Source: Pseudomonadota bacterium (GTDB lineage: Bacteria > Pseudomonadota > Gammaproteobacteria > Competibacterales > Competibacteraceae). From it: 64,000 nucleotides of DNA. Position 1 is the first letter of the stretch, and every line of letters begins with the position of its first letter. The notes beneath the pieces were generated by a model. It saw nothing but the letters and a program-made list of their open reading frames with translations. It did no database searches and was not told the origin of the DNA. Made by a program: the position numbers and the translations under genes. Positions 49,201-56,067 of this stretch are shown here, piece by piece. Where the stretch lies: assembly GCA_022709365.1 (NCBI GenBank), contig JAKLIY010000009.1:55774-119773 (forward strand). Reading direction: 5' to 3'.

Positions 49201-50633
49201 CTCTCGACCATGCTCTCCCACAACACCAAACTGGCGAGCGGTCCAATATGTCCACCACATTCCCGGCCCTCGAAGATAAAGCGCCGCGCGCCCTGTTCGA
49301 GGAATAGCGTCAACAGGCGCGGCGAGGGAACATGCAGGTAACTGGGAATGCCCTTCGCCTCCAGGTCCAGTGCCTGGCCTGGTCGTCCCCCGGCGATGAT
49401 GGCCAACGAGGGCTGAAACTCGCTGGCGACGGCAATCTGTTCGTTCAATAAGGGCGGATCGGCGAAGCCCAGGAAGCCGACGCCCCAAGGCCGTTCGCCC
49501 AACCGTTCCCGGGTTTCGGCCAGCAGGTCGCGCACCTGCTCGCCCTTGAGCAACGCCAGCGCCAGCATCGGCAGCGCACCCGCTTCAGCCACCGCCTGAG
49601 CAAAAGCCGAGTTGTCACTGACCCGTGTCATAGGTCCCTGAACGATGGGATAGACCGTGCCGTGCGCCAGCGCCAACGGCGCCCCACGGGCTAAAGCGGC
49701 GGCCTGCAACGCTTGGCGTGGATGGTCGACGACGCTGCGTTCAATCGCCTGGAGCGCCCGCGCCACTGTGCCGAAATCCTTCGCCCAGACAGCGGCAAAA
49801 GCCGCCGCTTGCCCCAGCGGCAAGAGTTGCTCGCGGGAGTCTATCCAGCCGCACAGGCGAACAGCCTCACGTCGCCAATCTTCCGCACCGCCCTGCTCCA
49901 CCACCGTGCGCAGCGCCTTGACTGCGTTGAAATCGGGGCGGTCGAGTACCCGGAAATACCGCCCTTGAGCCGGGTCGCCCAGCGCAACGGTCTCATTGCC
50001 CACTAAAGTGCTGAGCAACGGTGCCAGACTCTCGCGCACGGGCGATTCCCGCAATAGCAGCGCCTGATCGTCGATAACGACGCCCGCTGCGCCTATCGCA
50101 TGGCAAGCCGCCGCGCCGTGGCGACCAACGCTGCCCCGCACGTAGACCGGACGTGTCTGTTGCGCCAGAAATTGTTGCAGAAGAATAAAAGCGCTGTCTT
50201 CGCCCACTGCGCCGCCGGCTTCATAGCCCTTGACGATCCAGCCATCGCATTCCGGCTCAGCGCGATATTCCTCACACCAACCCACGCTCTCCACCAGCAC
50301 TCGCCCGCCCAGGCGCCGGAAAGCCGCTAGCCAGTCCGTCGCCAGGGCGCTCACTGCGGTTTCGTCCACTATGAGCCAGCGCAGGCTCAGATTGGCCTTG
50401 CTGAGCAGCCAGTCCTGAATAACCGGGTCGAGAACCGCCAGCTTCACGCCACAGGCGTGCTGCGGCGTGGCCTGAGTCAGTGCGGTCAACCGCTCCAGAA
50501 TCCACCCGATAGCAGTAGAGTCGTGCGCTTCCGCATTGAAGACGCCGACGCCGCCCGCCCGGCTGGCGGCAATCGCCAAAGACAGGTCATCAAGTCCGGC
50601 GGGAGTTTGAACGAGGCAATGGAAACCTTGCAT
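43290..50633 (-). CDS. type I polyketide/Pfa-like synthase 1: NPD-NPD(ER)-KS-AT-ACP-KR
   Basis: A 2447-residue synthase. Residues about 1-310 and 326-640 are two TIM-barrel units of the nitropropane-dioxygenase/PfaD enoyl-reductase type; the second has YPIVQGPMTRVSD, FAGGIHD and GRECGGHIGP and looks functional, the first is degenerate. KS about 686-1110 with Cys874, EAHGTGT and IGHTKATAG; AT about 1225-1540 with Ser1352 (GHSYGEY); a helix MSAYHDTMRRFLETQEAVM; a Pro-rich linker; ACP with Ser1849 (LGIDSIKRVEI, the sequence style of PUFA-synthase carriers); KR about 2145-2440 with Tyr2342 (QTDYAASNE). Lacks DH, which PKS 2 supplies. N-terminal PfaD fusion to a KS is unusual. Product unknown. Confidence 0.93.
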   Translation of the reverse strand: MQGFHCLVQTPAGLDDLSLAIAASRAGGVGVFNAEAHDSTAIGWILERLTALTQATPQHACGVKLAVLDPVIQDWLLSKANLSLRWLIVDETAVSALATDWLAAFRRLGGRVLVESVGWCEEYRAEPECDGWIVKGYEAGGAVGEDSAFILLQQFLAQQTRPVYVRGSVGRHGAAACHAIGAAGVVIDDQALLLRESPVRESLAPLLSTLVGNETVALGDPAQGRYFRVLDRPDFNAVKALRTVVEQGGAEDWRREAVRLCGWIDSREQLLPLGQAAAFAAVWAKDFGTVARALQAIERSVVDHPRQALQAAALARGAPLALAHGTVYPIVQGPMTRVSDNSAFAQAVAEAGALPMLALALLKGEQVRDLLAETRERLGERPWGVGFLGFADPPLLNEQIAVASEFQPSLAIIAGGRPGQALDLEAKGIPSYLHVPSPRLLTLFLEQGARRFIFEGRECGGHIGPLASLVLWESMVESLLAQLPNIPEPGEIHLLFAGGIHDERSAALVAVLAAPLTARGVKIGVLLGSAYLFTPEITASGAITPAFQQAALECRRTVSLETGPGHASRCAATPFAEQFFIARQRLREQGLRGEALRMALEQLNLGRLRLASKGQERDTEGRLRPVSEERQRQEGMYMIGQAATLRDARISLAELHHAVSDGALAVLRQHVATHPAPVTGCPPAPADIAIIGMGVLLPGANDIRQYWENILDQVSAIREIPPHRWDWRRYFAADRRARDKIYSCWGGFLDDQPFDPLRYGLPPNSLKSIDPLQLLTLETVRQALEDAGYADGGYDRERVSVILGASGGAGDVGVQYAMRSELPRFLGELPEAVAKILPEWSEDTFAGILLNVAAGRVSNRFDFGGVNFTVDAACASSLAAVYQGVVELVDGRADLALAGGVDTVQGPFGYLCFSKTQALSPRGRCQTFDADSDGIVISEGLAVVVLKRLADAYRDGDRIYAVIKGIGGSSDGRAKGLTAPHPAGQMRALQRAYAQAGYSPASVALFEAHGTGTVAGDSAELETVTRVLQQAGAGPRQAAIGSVKTLIGHTKATAGIAGLVKAVLALYHRILPAHAGVQRPNPQLADASAPLYLAREAQPWLVAPDQPRRAGVSAFGFGGTDFHVTLEEYRDPYQDSCRSAACRVQWPVELLCWRAADEVGLLASLRQLLAALEQGAVPALRDLAYTLALELKNAPGPGRTLTLVVGTRDELSTSLSQVIAHWENPAQPWPTNAKYSREPLAFQGKVAVLFSGQGSQYPDMLRELALLFPVLADSLTEADTVLAEAVAQHTGGQRLSQTIYPPGAYDEVAVQAAAATLTHTELAQPALGAVGAGLWALWQQLGGRADMVAGHSYGEYLALYAAEVLDRASLFRVSQARGRFIMEAAAAGDLGGMLAVTAPREAVQPSTAAYPELVLANHNAPRQSVLSGPRPVIQAVSERLVAENITVRVLPVAAAFHSPLMAPAQAPLAAFIAGLAIHPAAFPVYSNTTAQPYPEDVNEMRRMLAEHLLRPVEFVAEIEAMYRDGARLFVELGPKTVLKQLTEQILRERPHRAVAVDDRGGGLPGLLHALAALLAEGVTLDLTPLFQGRSCQRLDWGQLVEATRPKPVSPYIWMLNGSSARPAGAPAVAREMPSVPAPVLNSTIADEVDVVAAPCSAGADFTSRPASGFAFSIPPTEEGDKTYMADPMIPPRYDLEGGQEAVMSAYHDTMRRFLETQEAVMVAYLTGGPPPMARPIATLPSRPALPAPILMPPPVAPSPVAAIPESPARVAPISSVPPPAVKPDSPPLVASPPTMTESPSPVSVPTSAGATDRDRLTRLLLGIVAEHTGYPPDMLGLEQDMEADLGIDSIKRVEIVGALLKALPPPFDRISGREADALSTQRTLAGILNQCYSIGGGPEAARPFESTGVVVACRDRATLPRFSMQARLEAVAEVPLSDLEAGVHFLTGEDQGVVAILRERLRQWPGVVPVLLEPAMLADVELLHRALVSHRQQGTVRGLWHLAALSASPLSADADLSAWRRQTAVHDKALFLLLRELGEELRSGGRVLATSALGGCFGRTPMMTGFHAQGGAVGLLKALHEEWPNVYCKAVDVASDRPTAEIVDELLTEFRLPGGRIEVGYPAGQRTVFATVPSPLTLGKTLPRTPQADWVVLATGGARGITAEVLRGLAGYGLRLVLVGRSPAPGPESAETAVLPDAAALRRYFIEQARTQDQSPRPAVLEQRVRTVLRDREVAANLRELSEAGARVEYRQADVADPAQLEDLLTDLHQRYGRLDGVIHGAGLIEDGLLLDKSPASWARVFDTKSDSAFLLARLLNPSMLKFLAFFTSVAGRYGNSGQTDYAASNELVNRLAWQLHWRWGDQVKVMAINWGPWAASRHGPGMVTPEAERKFAAQGVSLVGVAAGAEFFLNELDHGSLDEVELIAGAGPWEQREAERGAWTLAAVVD

Positions 50634-50757
50634 GGTAGCGCGGCTCTGTGAAGTTCGGCGCTGATCAGGAACGCCGCTGAGTCCTGTTGATCAGGACCGA
50701 TTGACGACTACGGGCGCCCAGGGAAATGCTGTTCGCCGTAGCAGCCCGGGTTTTAGC

Positions 50758-51315
50758 CTAACGCTTTTGCAGTTTGTCAATCAGCTCGAGTTCCTTGAGT
50801 CCCTTATCCAAAGCTTCCTCCAGCCACGTAATGCGTTTTTCCAACTGAGCGCGATAACGACGCAACATTTCCGGCGAGAAGGTACTAAAAGGTGGCGAGG
50901 ATTCACCCGCCATGGCGATGTCGTCGTCAACCGTCGGCGGTTCTGGCTGCGGCAACGACGGTGCAGCGGGCGCAGGCTTTCCTGCTTCTCCATCCAGTGT
51001 TGCCCGGAAACGTCCGCCACGTCCGCCGCCCTGTTGCGCCCGCTGGGCCAACATCTCCCGCAACCGGGGGAAGCGTTCCAAAGCCGCTTGAGCATCGCCG
51101 CCACCGCCCATCCGCCGATTGCGGAACAGGCCCGATCCTGCGCGCATTCCGCGTTGATCTTGGGCATCATCCTCAGCGAATGGCGGCGGCTCTGGAGATT
51201 TCAGAAGGGACGGTTCCAGGATTTCCGGCGATTCCGGCGCCTGATCAAGTTGTTGGTGTTTGGCCTTTAGCGCCTGCAGCCGTGCGCGCCGCGCCTGAGC
51301 ATCGTCTTGAGCCAT
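50758..51315 (-). CDS. small helical protein 1 of the cluster
   Basis: A 185-residue soluble protein of unknown function. A basic N-terminal helix (ARRARLQALKAKHQQLDQ), a long Pro/Gly/Arg-rich disordered middle (GGRGGRFR) and a C-terminal helical hairpin (RAQLEKRITWLEEALDKG) that matches the C-terminus of the small protein at 28.9 kb. It directly precedes PKS 1 in transcription, so it may be a docking or scaffolding element; inference. No signal peptide. Confidence 0.65.
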   Translation of the reverse strand: MAQDDAQARRARLQALKAKHQQLDQAPESPEILEPSLLKSPEPPPFAEDDAQDQRGMRAGSGLFRNRRMGGGGDAQAALERFPRLREMLAQRAQQGGGRGGRFRATLDGEAGKPAPAAPSLPQPEPPTVDDDIAMAGESSPPFSTFSPEMLRRYRAQLEKRITWLEEALDKGLKELELIDKLQKR

Positions 51316-51424
51316 GCTTGTTTCACTCGGTGAACAAATCTTGAAGAGCTAGGGGCATTCCCCCTCGCGCCATACTTGACCCGCCATGATGAACGAGTCA
51401 TGAACCACGATCGCCGCCGGACGC

Positions 51425-52243
51425 TTAACGCGGTGCCCGTCCCTCTATGAAGGGAACTTCGAAAACCTTCTCGTGCATGATTGGCCCATGGCCGAAATAA
51501 CCCTCTTCACCAAACAATTCGCCATGATCGGCAGTGATGATGAAGTGTGTGTTGTCGGGGCACCGGGCGAACAGACGACCCATCAATGGATCCAGGTATT
51601 CGACACAACGAACCTGCTGCTGATGCAGGGCGCGCATCTGCTCGCTATCGAAGAACTCGCCATCCTCTTGAGCATTTTGACCGCTGGCCAGCGCCTTGTA
51701 GACGCCATGCACTCCGGAAATATGCGGCAGGCTTTCCCTGGGCAGCATATAAGGGTAATGGGTTTCGCCCAGGTTGAGAAAGTAGAAGCACGGCTGCCCG
51801 TCCTCAAATTCAATGTCCTCGATCATGCCGGCGAAATCATTATGGTTCTCCATCAACCGATAATCATCGAAATGGCGGTTCAGCAGCGTGAAGGAGTTCA
51901 GCACCGGCAAGGAGACACGCGCCACACAGTAATACCCCAAACTTTGAAGCACCTTGGGCAAAGAAAGCTCCGGCACGAAGGACTGGAAAGATAGATTGGG
52001 ACTATCCAGCCGTTCAACCCATTGAGTGAATTCCTGCTTATAGACCTCGGAAGCGAATACGCCGGGCGGGCTGGTATGCGGCATCATCCCCATGAGAAAG
52101 GCATAGTGAGCTGGCGCGGTCCAGGAGGCATAACTCCAGCGGCGCTCCAGGACGCCCACCCGCGCCATGTTCGGGGCATTAGCCCGGGCAAAGCTGTCAT
52201 AACGACAACTGTCGAGAATCACAAAAACCAGATGATTAGCCAT
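51425..52243 (-). CDS. alkaline-phosphatase-superfamily (sulfatase-like) protein
   Basis: A 272-residue protein with the sulfatase/phosphoglycerol-transferase fold: FVILDSCRYDSF (metal Asp), SWTAPAHYAFLMGMMPHTSP at the nucleophile, FLNLGETHYPY, and ITADHGELFGEEGYFGHGP (Asp-His and His). The catalytic position of true sulfatases (Cys or Ser in C/S-x-P-x-R) is Thr here and the Arg is absent, so it is more probably a phosphotransferase or phosphohydrolase than a sulfatase. No signal peptide or membrane helix. Short for the family (usually 400+), lacking the C-terminal subdomain. Expressed with the TPR gene 26 nt upstream. Confidence 0.78.
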   Translation of the reverse strand: MANHLVFVILDSCRYDSFARANAPNMARVGVLERRWSYASWTAPAHYAFLMGMMPHTSPPGVFASEVYKQEFTQWVERLDSPNLSFQSFVPELSLPKVLQSLGYYCVARVSLPVLNSFTLLNRHFDDYRLMENHNDFAGMIEDIEFEDGQPCFYFLNLGETHYPYMLPRESLPHISGVHGVYKALASGQNAQEDGEFFDSEQMRALHQQQVRCVEYLDPLMGRLFARCPDNTHFIITADHGELFGEEGYFGHGPIMHEKVFEVPFIEGRAPR

Positions 52244-52269
52244 GGTTAGACGCCAAAACCGCGCAACAT

Positions 52270-53460
52270 TCAGGTGCGGCGCAACGATGGGCGGCGAGCA
52301 GGCCGGGCTGGAGCGCCTTTGCGCGAGCGTCGACGCTGACCAAAGGGGATGCGAATCCCGGTGAAGACTTCATGTAGACGCGCCGCTCTAGCGCGGTCAT
52401 CACCCGGAATAATATTCTGGGTCAATTCCGGATGCTGCTCGGCCAGTTCTGGCGCATGTAGCAATACCGCCTGATATTCCTTAAGCGCTTCTTCAGGATA
52501 ATCCAGAACCATATAGATATGGCCCAACAGGGCGTGAACGGCAGCGGCGCCATTCTTGCCGCGCAGCAATTCACGCAAGAGGTCCAGGGCATCATCGTAA
52601 CGCTCTTCGCGAACATACAATTTCGCTAAATTGTACTTGGCTCCGCTGGATCGGGGCTTAAGGCGCAACACGTCCTGGAAGCAGGTTTGCGCCAGTGCAT
52701 AGTCACCGCTTCGCGCTGCGCAAAATCCCAGGAAGAAATGCGCTGACACCTGATCAGGATGGTGGTCGAGTACTTGGCGGAAAGCGGCGATTGCGTCCGG
52801 ATAGTTTTTCTCACGCAGATACAGCCGACCCAACTGGAAAGCGCCCTGCCAGTATTTGGGATTCTTGCGCAATGCGGTACGCAACTCGGCGCTGGCTGCC
52901 TTGAGATCGCCCTGCGCACGGTGGATGGTGGCTAATAAATTATGTGCAGCCAGCAACTGGGGATTAGCGCGCAAACAGGCTTCAGCCTGCTGTCTGGCCT
53001 CTGTCCATTCCTTCTGTTGCGCCAAAAGGCGTCCCAGTTGCAGTTGCACGCCGGACAAAGTAGGTTTTTGGATCAACGCTTCGCGGAAGTAGGCCATCGC
53101 CTGTTCTGGCTTGTCGAGGGCAGCATACGCATTGCCGGTCATCGCCAAGGCCGCAGCCGACGGGCGCGGGCCACGCAGCGCTTGCTGGAAATGTTCAATG
53201 GCGGCCTGATAGTTGTCTTGCCGGTAGTCAACGCAGCCGATGAAGAAATGGGCCATAGCCAGCTTCGGCTCAAGGCGTAACGCCTGTTGCAAAGCTTCCC
53301 GGGTCTCGTTGTAACGCCGTTCCCGGAAATGCCGCACCCCGGTCCGTGCATAGGCTAGCGCTTCCTGACTGGACGGACCCCTGCTGACCCGTTCCAGATG
53401 CGGCTCCCATTCGCCATCCTCTGCCAACATGCTATCGGTAATCTCGTTTTCAATCATCAT
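52270..53460 (-). CDS. tetratricopeptide repeat protein
   Basis: A 396-residue soluble protein of about nine to ten TPR units (repeats such as AHFFIGCVDYRQDNYQAAIE, GAFQLGRLYLREKNYPDAIA, VHALLGHIYMVLDYPEEALK), with a basic, Arg/Pro-rich tail. TPR arrays bind other proteins; as the first gene of the minus-strand cluster it may scaffold the synthase or export complex. No enzymatic domain or signal peptide. Separated from radA by 124 nt with a hairpin, so it probably has its own promoter, which I could not define. Confidence 0.8.
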   Translation of the reverse strand: MMIENEITDSMLAEDGEWEPHLERVSRGPSSQEALAYARTGVRHFRERRYNETREALQQALRLEPKLAMAHFFIGCVDYRQDNYQAAIEHFQQALRGPRPSAAALAMTGNAYAALDKPEQAMAYFREALIQKPTLSGVQLQLGRLLAQQKEWTEARQQAEACLRANPQLLAAHNLLATIHRAQGDLKAASAELRTALRKNPKYWQGAFQLGRLYLREKNYPDAIAAFRQVLDHHPDQVSAHFFLGFCAARSGDYALAQTCFQDVLRLKPRSSGAKYNLAKLYVREERYDDALDLLRELLRGKNGAAAVHALLGHIYMVLDYPEEALKEYQAVLLHAPELAEQHPELTQNIIPGDDRARAARLHEVFTGIRIPFGQRRRSRKGAPARPARRPSLRRT

Positions 53461-53509
53461 GCGTTCCGGATTTGCTGCTTTAAGGTGACGCGACTGGTTT
53501 CCCGAAAAT

Positions 53510-53533
53510 CAATACAGGCCTTGTGCTGGCCTG
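53510..53533 (-). terminator. possible terminator between radA and the TPR gene
   Basis: On the minus strand CAGGCC AGCACAA GGCCTG (53533-53515) is followed by TATTGATTTTC. A 6-bp GC-rich stem and partial U-tract; it would separate housekeeping transcription from the 28-kb cluster. Confidence 0.4.
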
Positions 53534-53584
53534 CTATGTAGACACGATATTACCGATTTTTCTCCGCAGCCGATAGGTTCCTTG

Positions 53585-54958
53585 TCACACCCCGTTCATC
53601 ACTTCGCTCAACCGGGTCACGCCGCGCGCTTCCAGCCCCTCCACCCGGCTGCCGCGCCGGGGCAGATTGGCGCGGGGCACAATGGCCTGTTTGAACCCAT
53701 GCTTGGCGGCTTCCCGCAACCGCTCCTCGCCGTTCGGCACCGGGCGGATTTCCCCCGCCAGTCCCACCTCCCCGAACACCACCAAATCGGTCGGCAAGGG
53801 CCGGTCGCGGAAGCTGGACAGCGCCGCCAGTAATACCGCCAAATCCGCTGCGGTCTCGTTGATCCGCACTCCGCCAACCGCGTTCACATAGACATCCTGA
53901 TCGTACATCGCTACGCCGCCATGCCGGTGCAACACCGCCAGCAACATCGCCAGCCGGTTCTGTTCCAGCCCCAGGGTCACCCGGCGCGGATTGCCGCCAT
54001 GGCATTCATCCACCAGCGCCTGAATTTCCACCAGCAACGGCCGGGTGCCTTCACGAGTCACCATGATGACGCTGCCCGGCACCGGCGTATCGTGGCGGGA
54101 AAGAAAGATCGCCGAGGGATTGCTGACTTCTTTTAGACCGCCCTCGGTCATGGCGAACACACCCAGCTCATTGACCGGCCCGTAGCGATTTTTCACCGCC
54201 CGCAACACCCTCAACCGGCCACTGGGATCACCCTCGAAATACAGCACCGTGTCCACCATGTGTTCGAGAACCCGGGGTCCAGCGATAGCCCCCTCCTTGG
54301 TGACATGACCCACCAGGAACAGCGCCGTCCCGGTGGCTTTGGCATACCGCACCAACTGCGCCGCACTTTCACGCACTTGGGCGACTGAACCCGGAGCCGA
54401 TTGCAGCCGCTCCGTATACACGGTCTGGATCGAGTCAATCACGATCACCCGGGGCTGTTCGACCTCGGCGGTGGCCAGAATGCGCTCGACATTAATTTCC
54501 GACAACAACCGCAACCGGTCGCGGGATAATTGCAGGCGCTGCGCCCGCAAGCTGATTTGCTGGGGAGATTCTTCACCGCTGACGTACAGGGTGCGGTCGC
54601 GTTCCGCCAGCACGGCCAGCACCTGCAACAACAAAGTCGATTTGCCGATGCCCGGATCGCCGCCAATCAGCGTGACTGAGCCTTGCACCAGCCCGCCGCC
54701 CAGCACTCGATCCAGTTCGCCGTTGCCGCAGGTCTGACGGACTTCCGCGCTGGCGTCCACTTCCGAAAGGAGACGCACTTCCCCGGCGGTAGCGGCACCG
54801 GCGTAACCGGCGAATTTCACCGCGCTTTTACCCGGAGACGGCGCAGCGGGCGCTTCCTGCAACACATTCCAGGCGCCGCAATCGCCGCACTGGCCGGACC
54901 ATTTGCTGGCCTGGGCGCCGCATTCCGTGCAGACGTAGAGCGTGCGGGCCTTGCTCAC
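53585..54958 (-). CDS. radA: DNA repair protein RadA
   Basis: Branch-migration ATPase acting in recombination and fork repair. 457 residues in the expected order: a C4 zinc finger (CTECGAQASKWSGQCGDCGAWN split by 2+2 Cys), Walker A (GGDPGIGKSTLLLQ), the KNRFG-type RadA motif (VKNRYGPVNELGVF) and a Lon-like C-terminal domain (FRDRPLPTDLVVFGEVGLAGEI). GTG start at 54958 overlaps the alr stop as GTGA, so alr and radA are coupled. Confidence 0.97.
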   Translation of the reverse strand: MSKARTLYVCTECGAQASKWSGQCGDCGAWNVLQEAPAAPSPGKSAVKFAGYAGAATAGEVRLLSEVDASAEVRQTCGNGELDRVLGGGLVQGSVTLIGGDPGIGKSTLLLQVLAVLAERDRTLYVSGEESPQQISLRAQRLQLSRDRLRLLSEINVERILATAEVEQPRVIVIDSIQTVYTERLQSAPGSVAQVRESAAQLVRYAKATGTALFLVGHVTKEGAIAGPRVLEHMVDTVLYFEGDPSGRLRVLRAVKNRYGPVNELGVFAMTEGGLKEVSNPSAIFLSRHDTPVPGSVIMVTREGTRPLLVEIQALVDECHGGNPRRVTLGLEQNRLAMLLAVLHRHGGVAMYDQDVYVNAVGGVRINETAADLAVLLAALSSFRDRPLPTDLVVFGEVGLAGEIRPVPNGEERLREAAKHGFKQAIVPRANLPRRGSRVEGLEARGVTRLSEVMNGV

Positions 54959-56067
54959 TGTGTTAGATCACTCGCGGATTCACCAGTCGGCTCAACCACC
55001 TCCACCTTGACCCGTGCCATGATCCCGCACATCAGGGTGTAAGAAATGGTGCCGGCGGCCCGGGCGATGCGCTCCACCGGCAAGCCCTCGCCCCACAGCA
55101 CCACCGGATCGCCGATGCGGGCTTCGGGATGCTGGCGCAAATCCACGGTGATCATGTCCATCGACACCCGGCCGATCAGCGCCGCCTCACGACTGTTGAC
55201 CAGCACCGGCGTTCCCGAAGGCGCATGGCGCGGATAGCCGTCGCCGTAACCCACCGCCGCCACCCCCACGTCCATGTCTTCGGGACAAATCCAGGTTCCG
55301 CCATAACCGACTGGATCGCCTTGCTGGAGCCGCTTGATGGAAATTAACCGGGTCTGAAAGGTCATCACTGGGCGTAAATCCTCGTCAGCCGCCAGGCTGT
55401 CAACAAAGGGAGAAGCGCCGTAGAGCATGATGCCGGGCCGCACCCAGTCAAAATGAGTCTGCGGCCAGCCGAGAATGCCCGCGGAATTGGCCAGGGAACG
55501 TGGACCCGGTAAATCGGCGATTGCCTTCTCGAAAACCTGCAATTGCTGGCGGGTAACGTCACCATCCCGCTCATCGGCCCGGGCCAGATGACTCATCAGA
55601 CCGATAGCCGGAGCGACGGATGGGCAGTCCATCAATCGCCGGAAGATCGCCGGCGCGGCGCCCGGCTCCAGCCCAAGCCGATGCATCCCGGTATCGATTT
55701 TCAACCAGACCCGCACGGGATGATCCAGTTGAGTCGTTTCCAGCATTCGCACCTGTTCGGGATGATGGACAGCGATATTCAAGCCATGCCGGGCGCAGCG
55801 CGGCAATTCGGCGGCGTCGAATACACCTTCCAACAACAGAATCCGTTGCTGAATGCGGACTCGACGCAGAGCTTGTGCCTCTTCGACAGAGGCCACCGCA
55901 AAGGCATCGGCGTCGGTCAACGCACGGGCGACCCGGACCAGCCCGTGGCCATAGCCATCGGCTTTAACTGCGGCCGCTACCCGCTGGCCGGGGGCTGCCG
56001 CCCTTACCCGCTGGAAATTGTGAACCAGTGCCCCCAGATCGAGGCGCACTGTAGTTGCTCGACTCAT
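54955..56067 (-). CDS. alr: alanine racemase
   Basis: PLP enzyme supplying D-Ala for peptidoglycan. ATG 56067 gives a 370-residue protein with the family N-terminus (VRLDLGALVHNFQRVR), PLP lysine in AAAVKADGYGHG, and the second catalytic Tyr region MLYGASPF, with VGYGDGYPR near the C-terminus. Its first 104 nt overlap the dnaB 3' end in another frame. The open frame continues to 56100, but 56067 matches the family start. Confidence 0.95.
   Translation of the reverse strand: MSRATTVRLDLGALVHNFQRVRAAAPGQRVAAAVKADGYGHGLVRVARALTDADAFAVASVEEAQALRRVRIQQRILLLEGVFDAAELPRCARHGLNIAVHHPEQVRMLETTQLDHPVRVWLKIDTGMHRLGLEPGAAPAIFRRLMDCPSVAPAIGLMSHLARADERDGDVTRQQLQVFEKAIADLPGPRSLANSAGILGWPQTHFDWVRPGIMLYGASPFVDSLAADEDLRPVMTFQTRLISIKRLQQGDPVGYGGTWICPEDMDVGVAAVGYGDGYPRHAPSGTPVLVNSREAALIGRVSMDMITVDLRQHPEARIGDPVVLWGEGLPVERIARAAGTISYTLMCGIMARVKVEVVEPTGESASDLTQ

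Noticed and set aside
38525..50633. Assignment as a classical EPA/DHA (PfaABCD) synthase
   Set aside because: Domain order differs: one ACP rather than several in tandem, PfaD fused at the N-terminus, KR with the first KS and no separate PfaB/PfaC.
51425..52243. Annotation as an active sulfatase
   Set aside because: No Cys/Ser-x-Pro-x-Arg signature for formylglycine formation.
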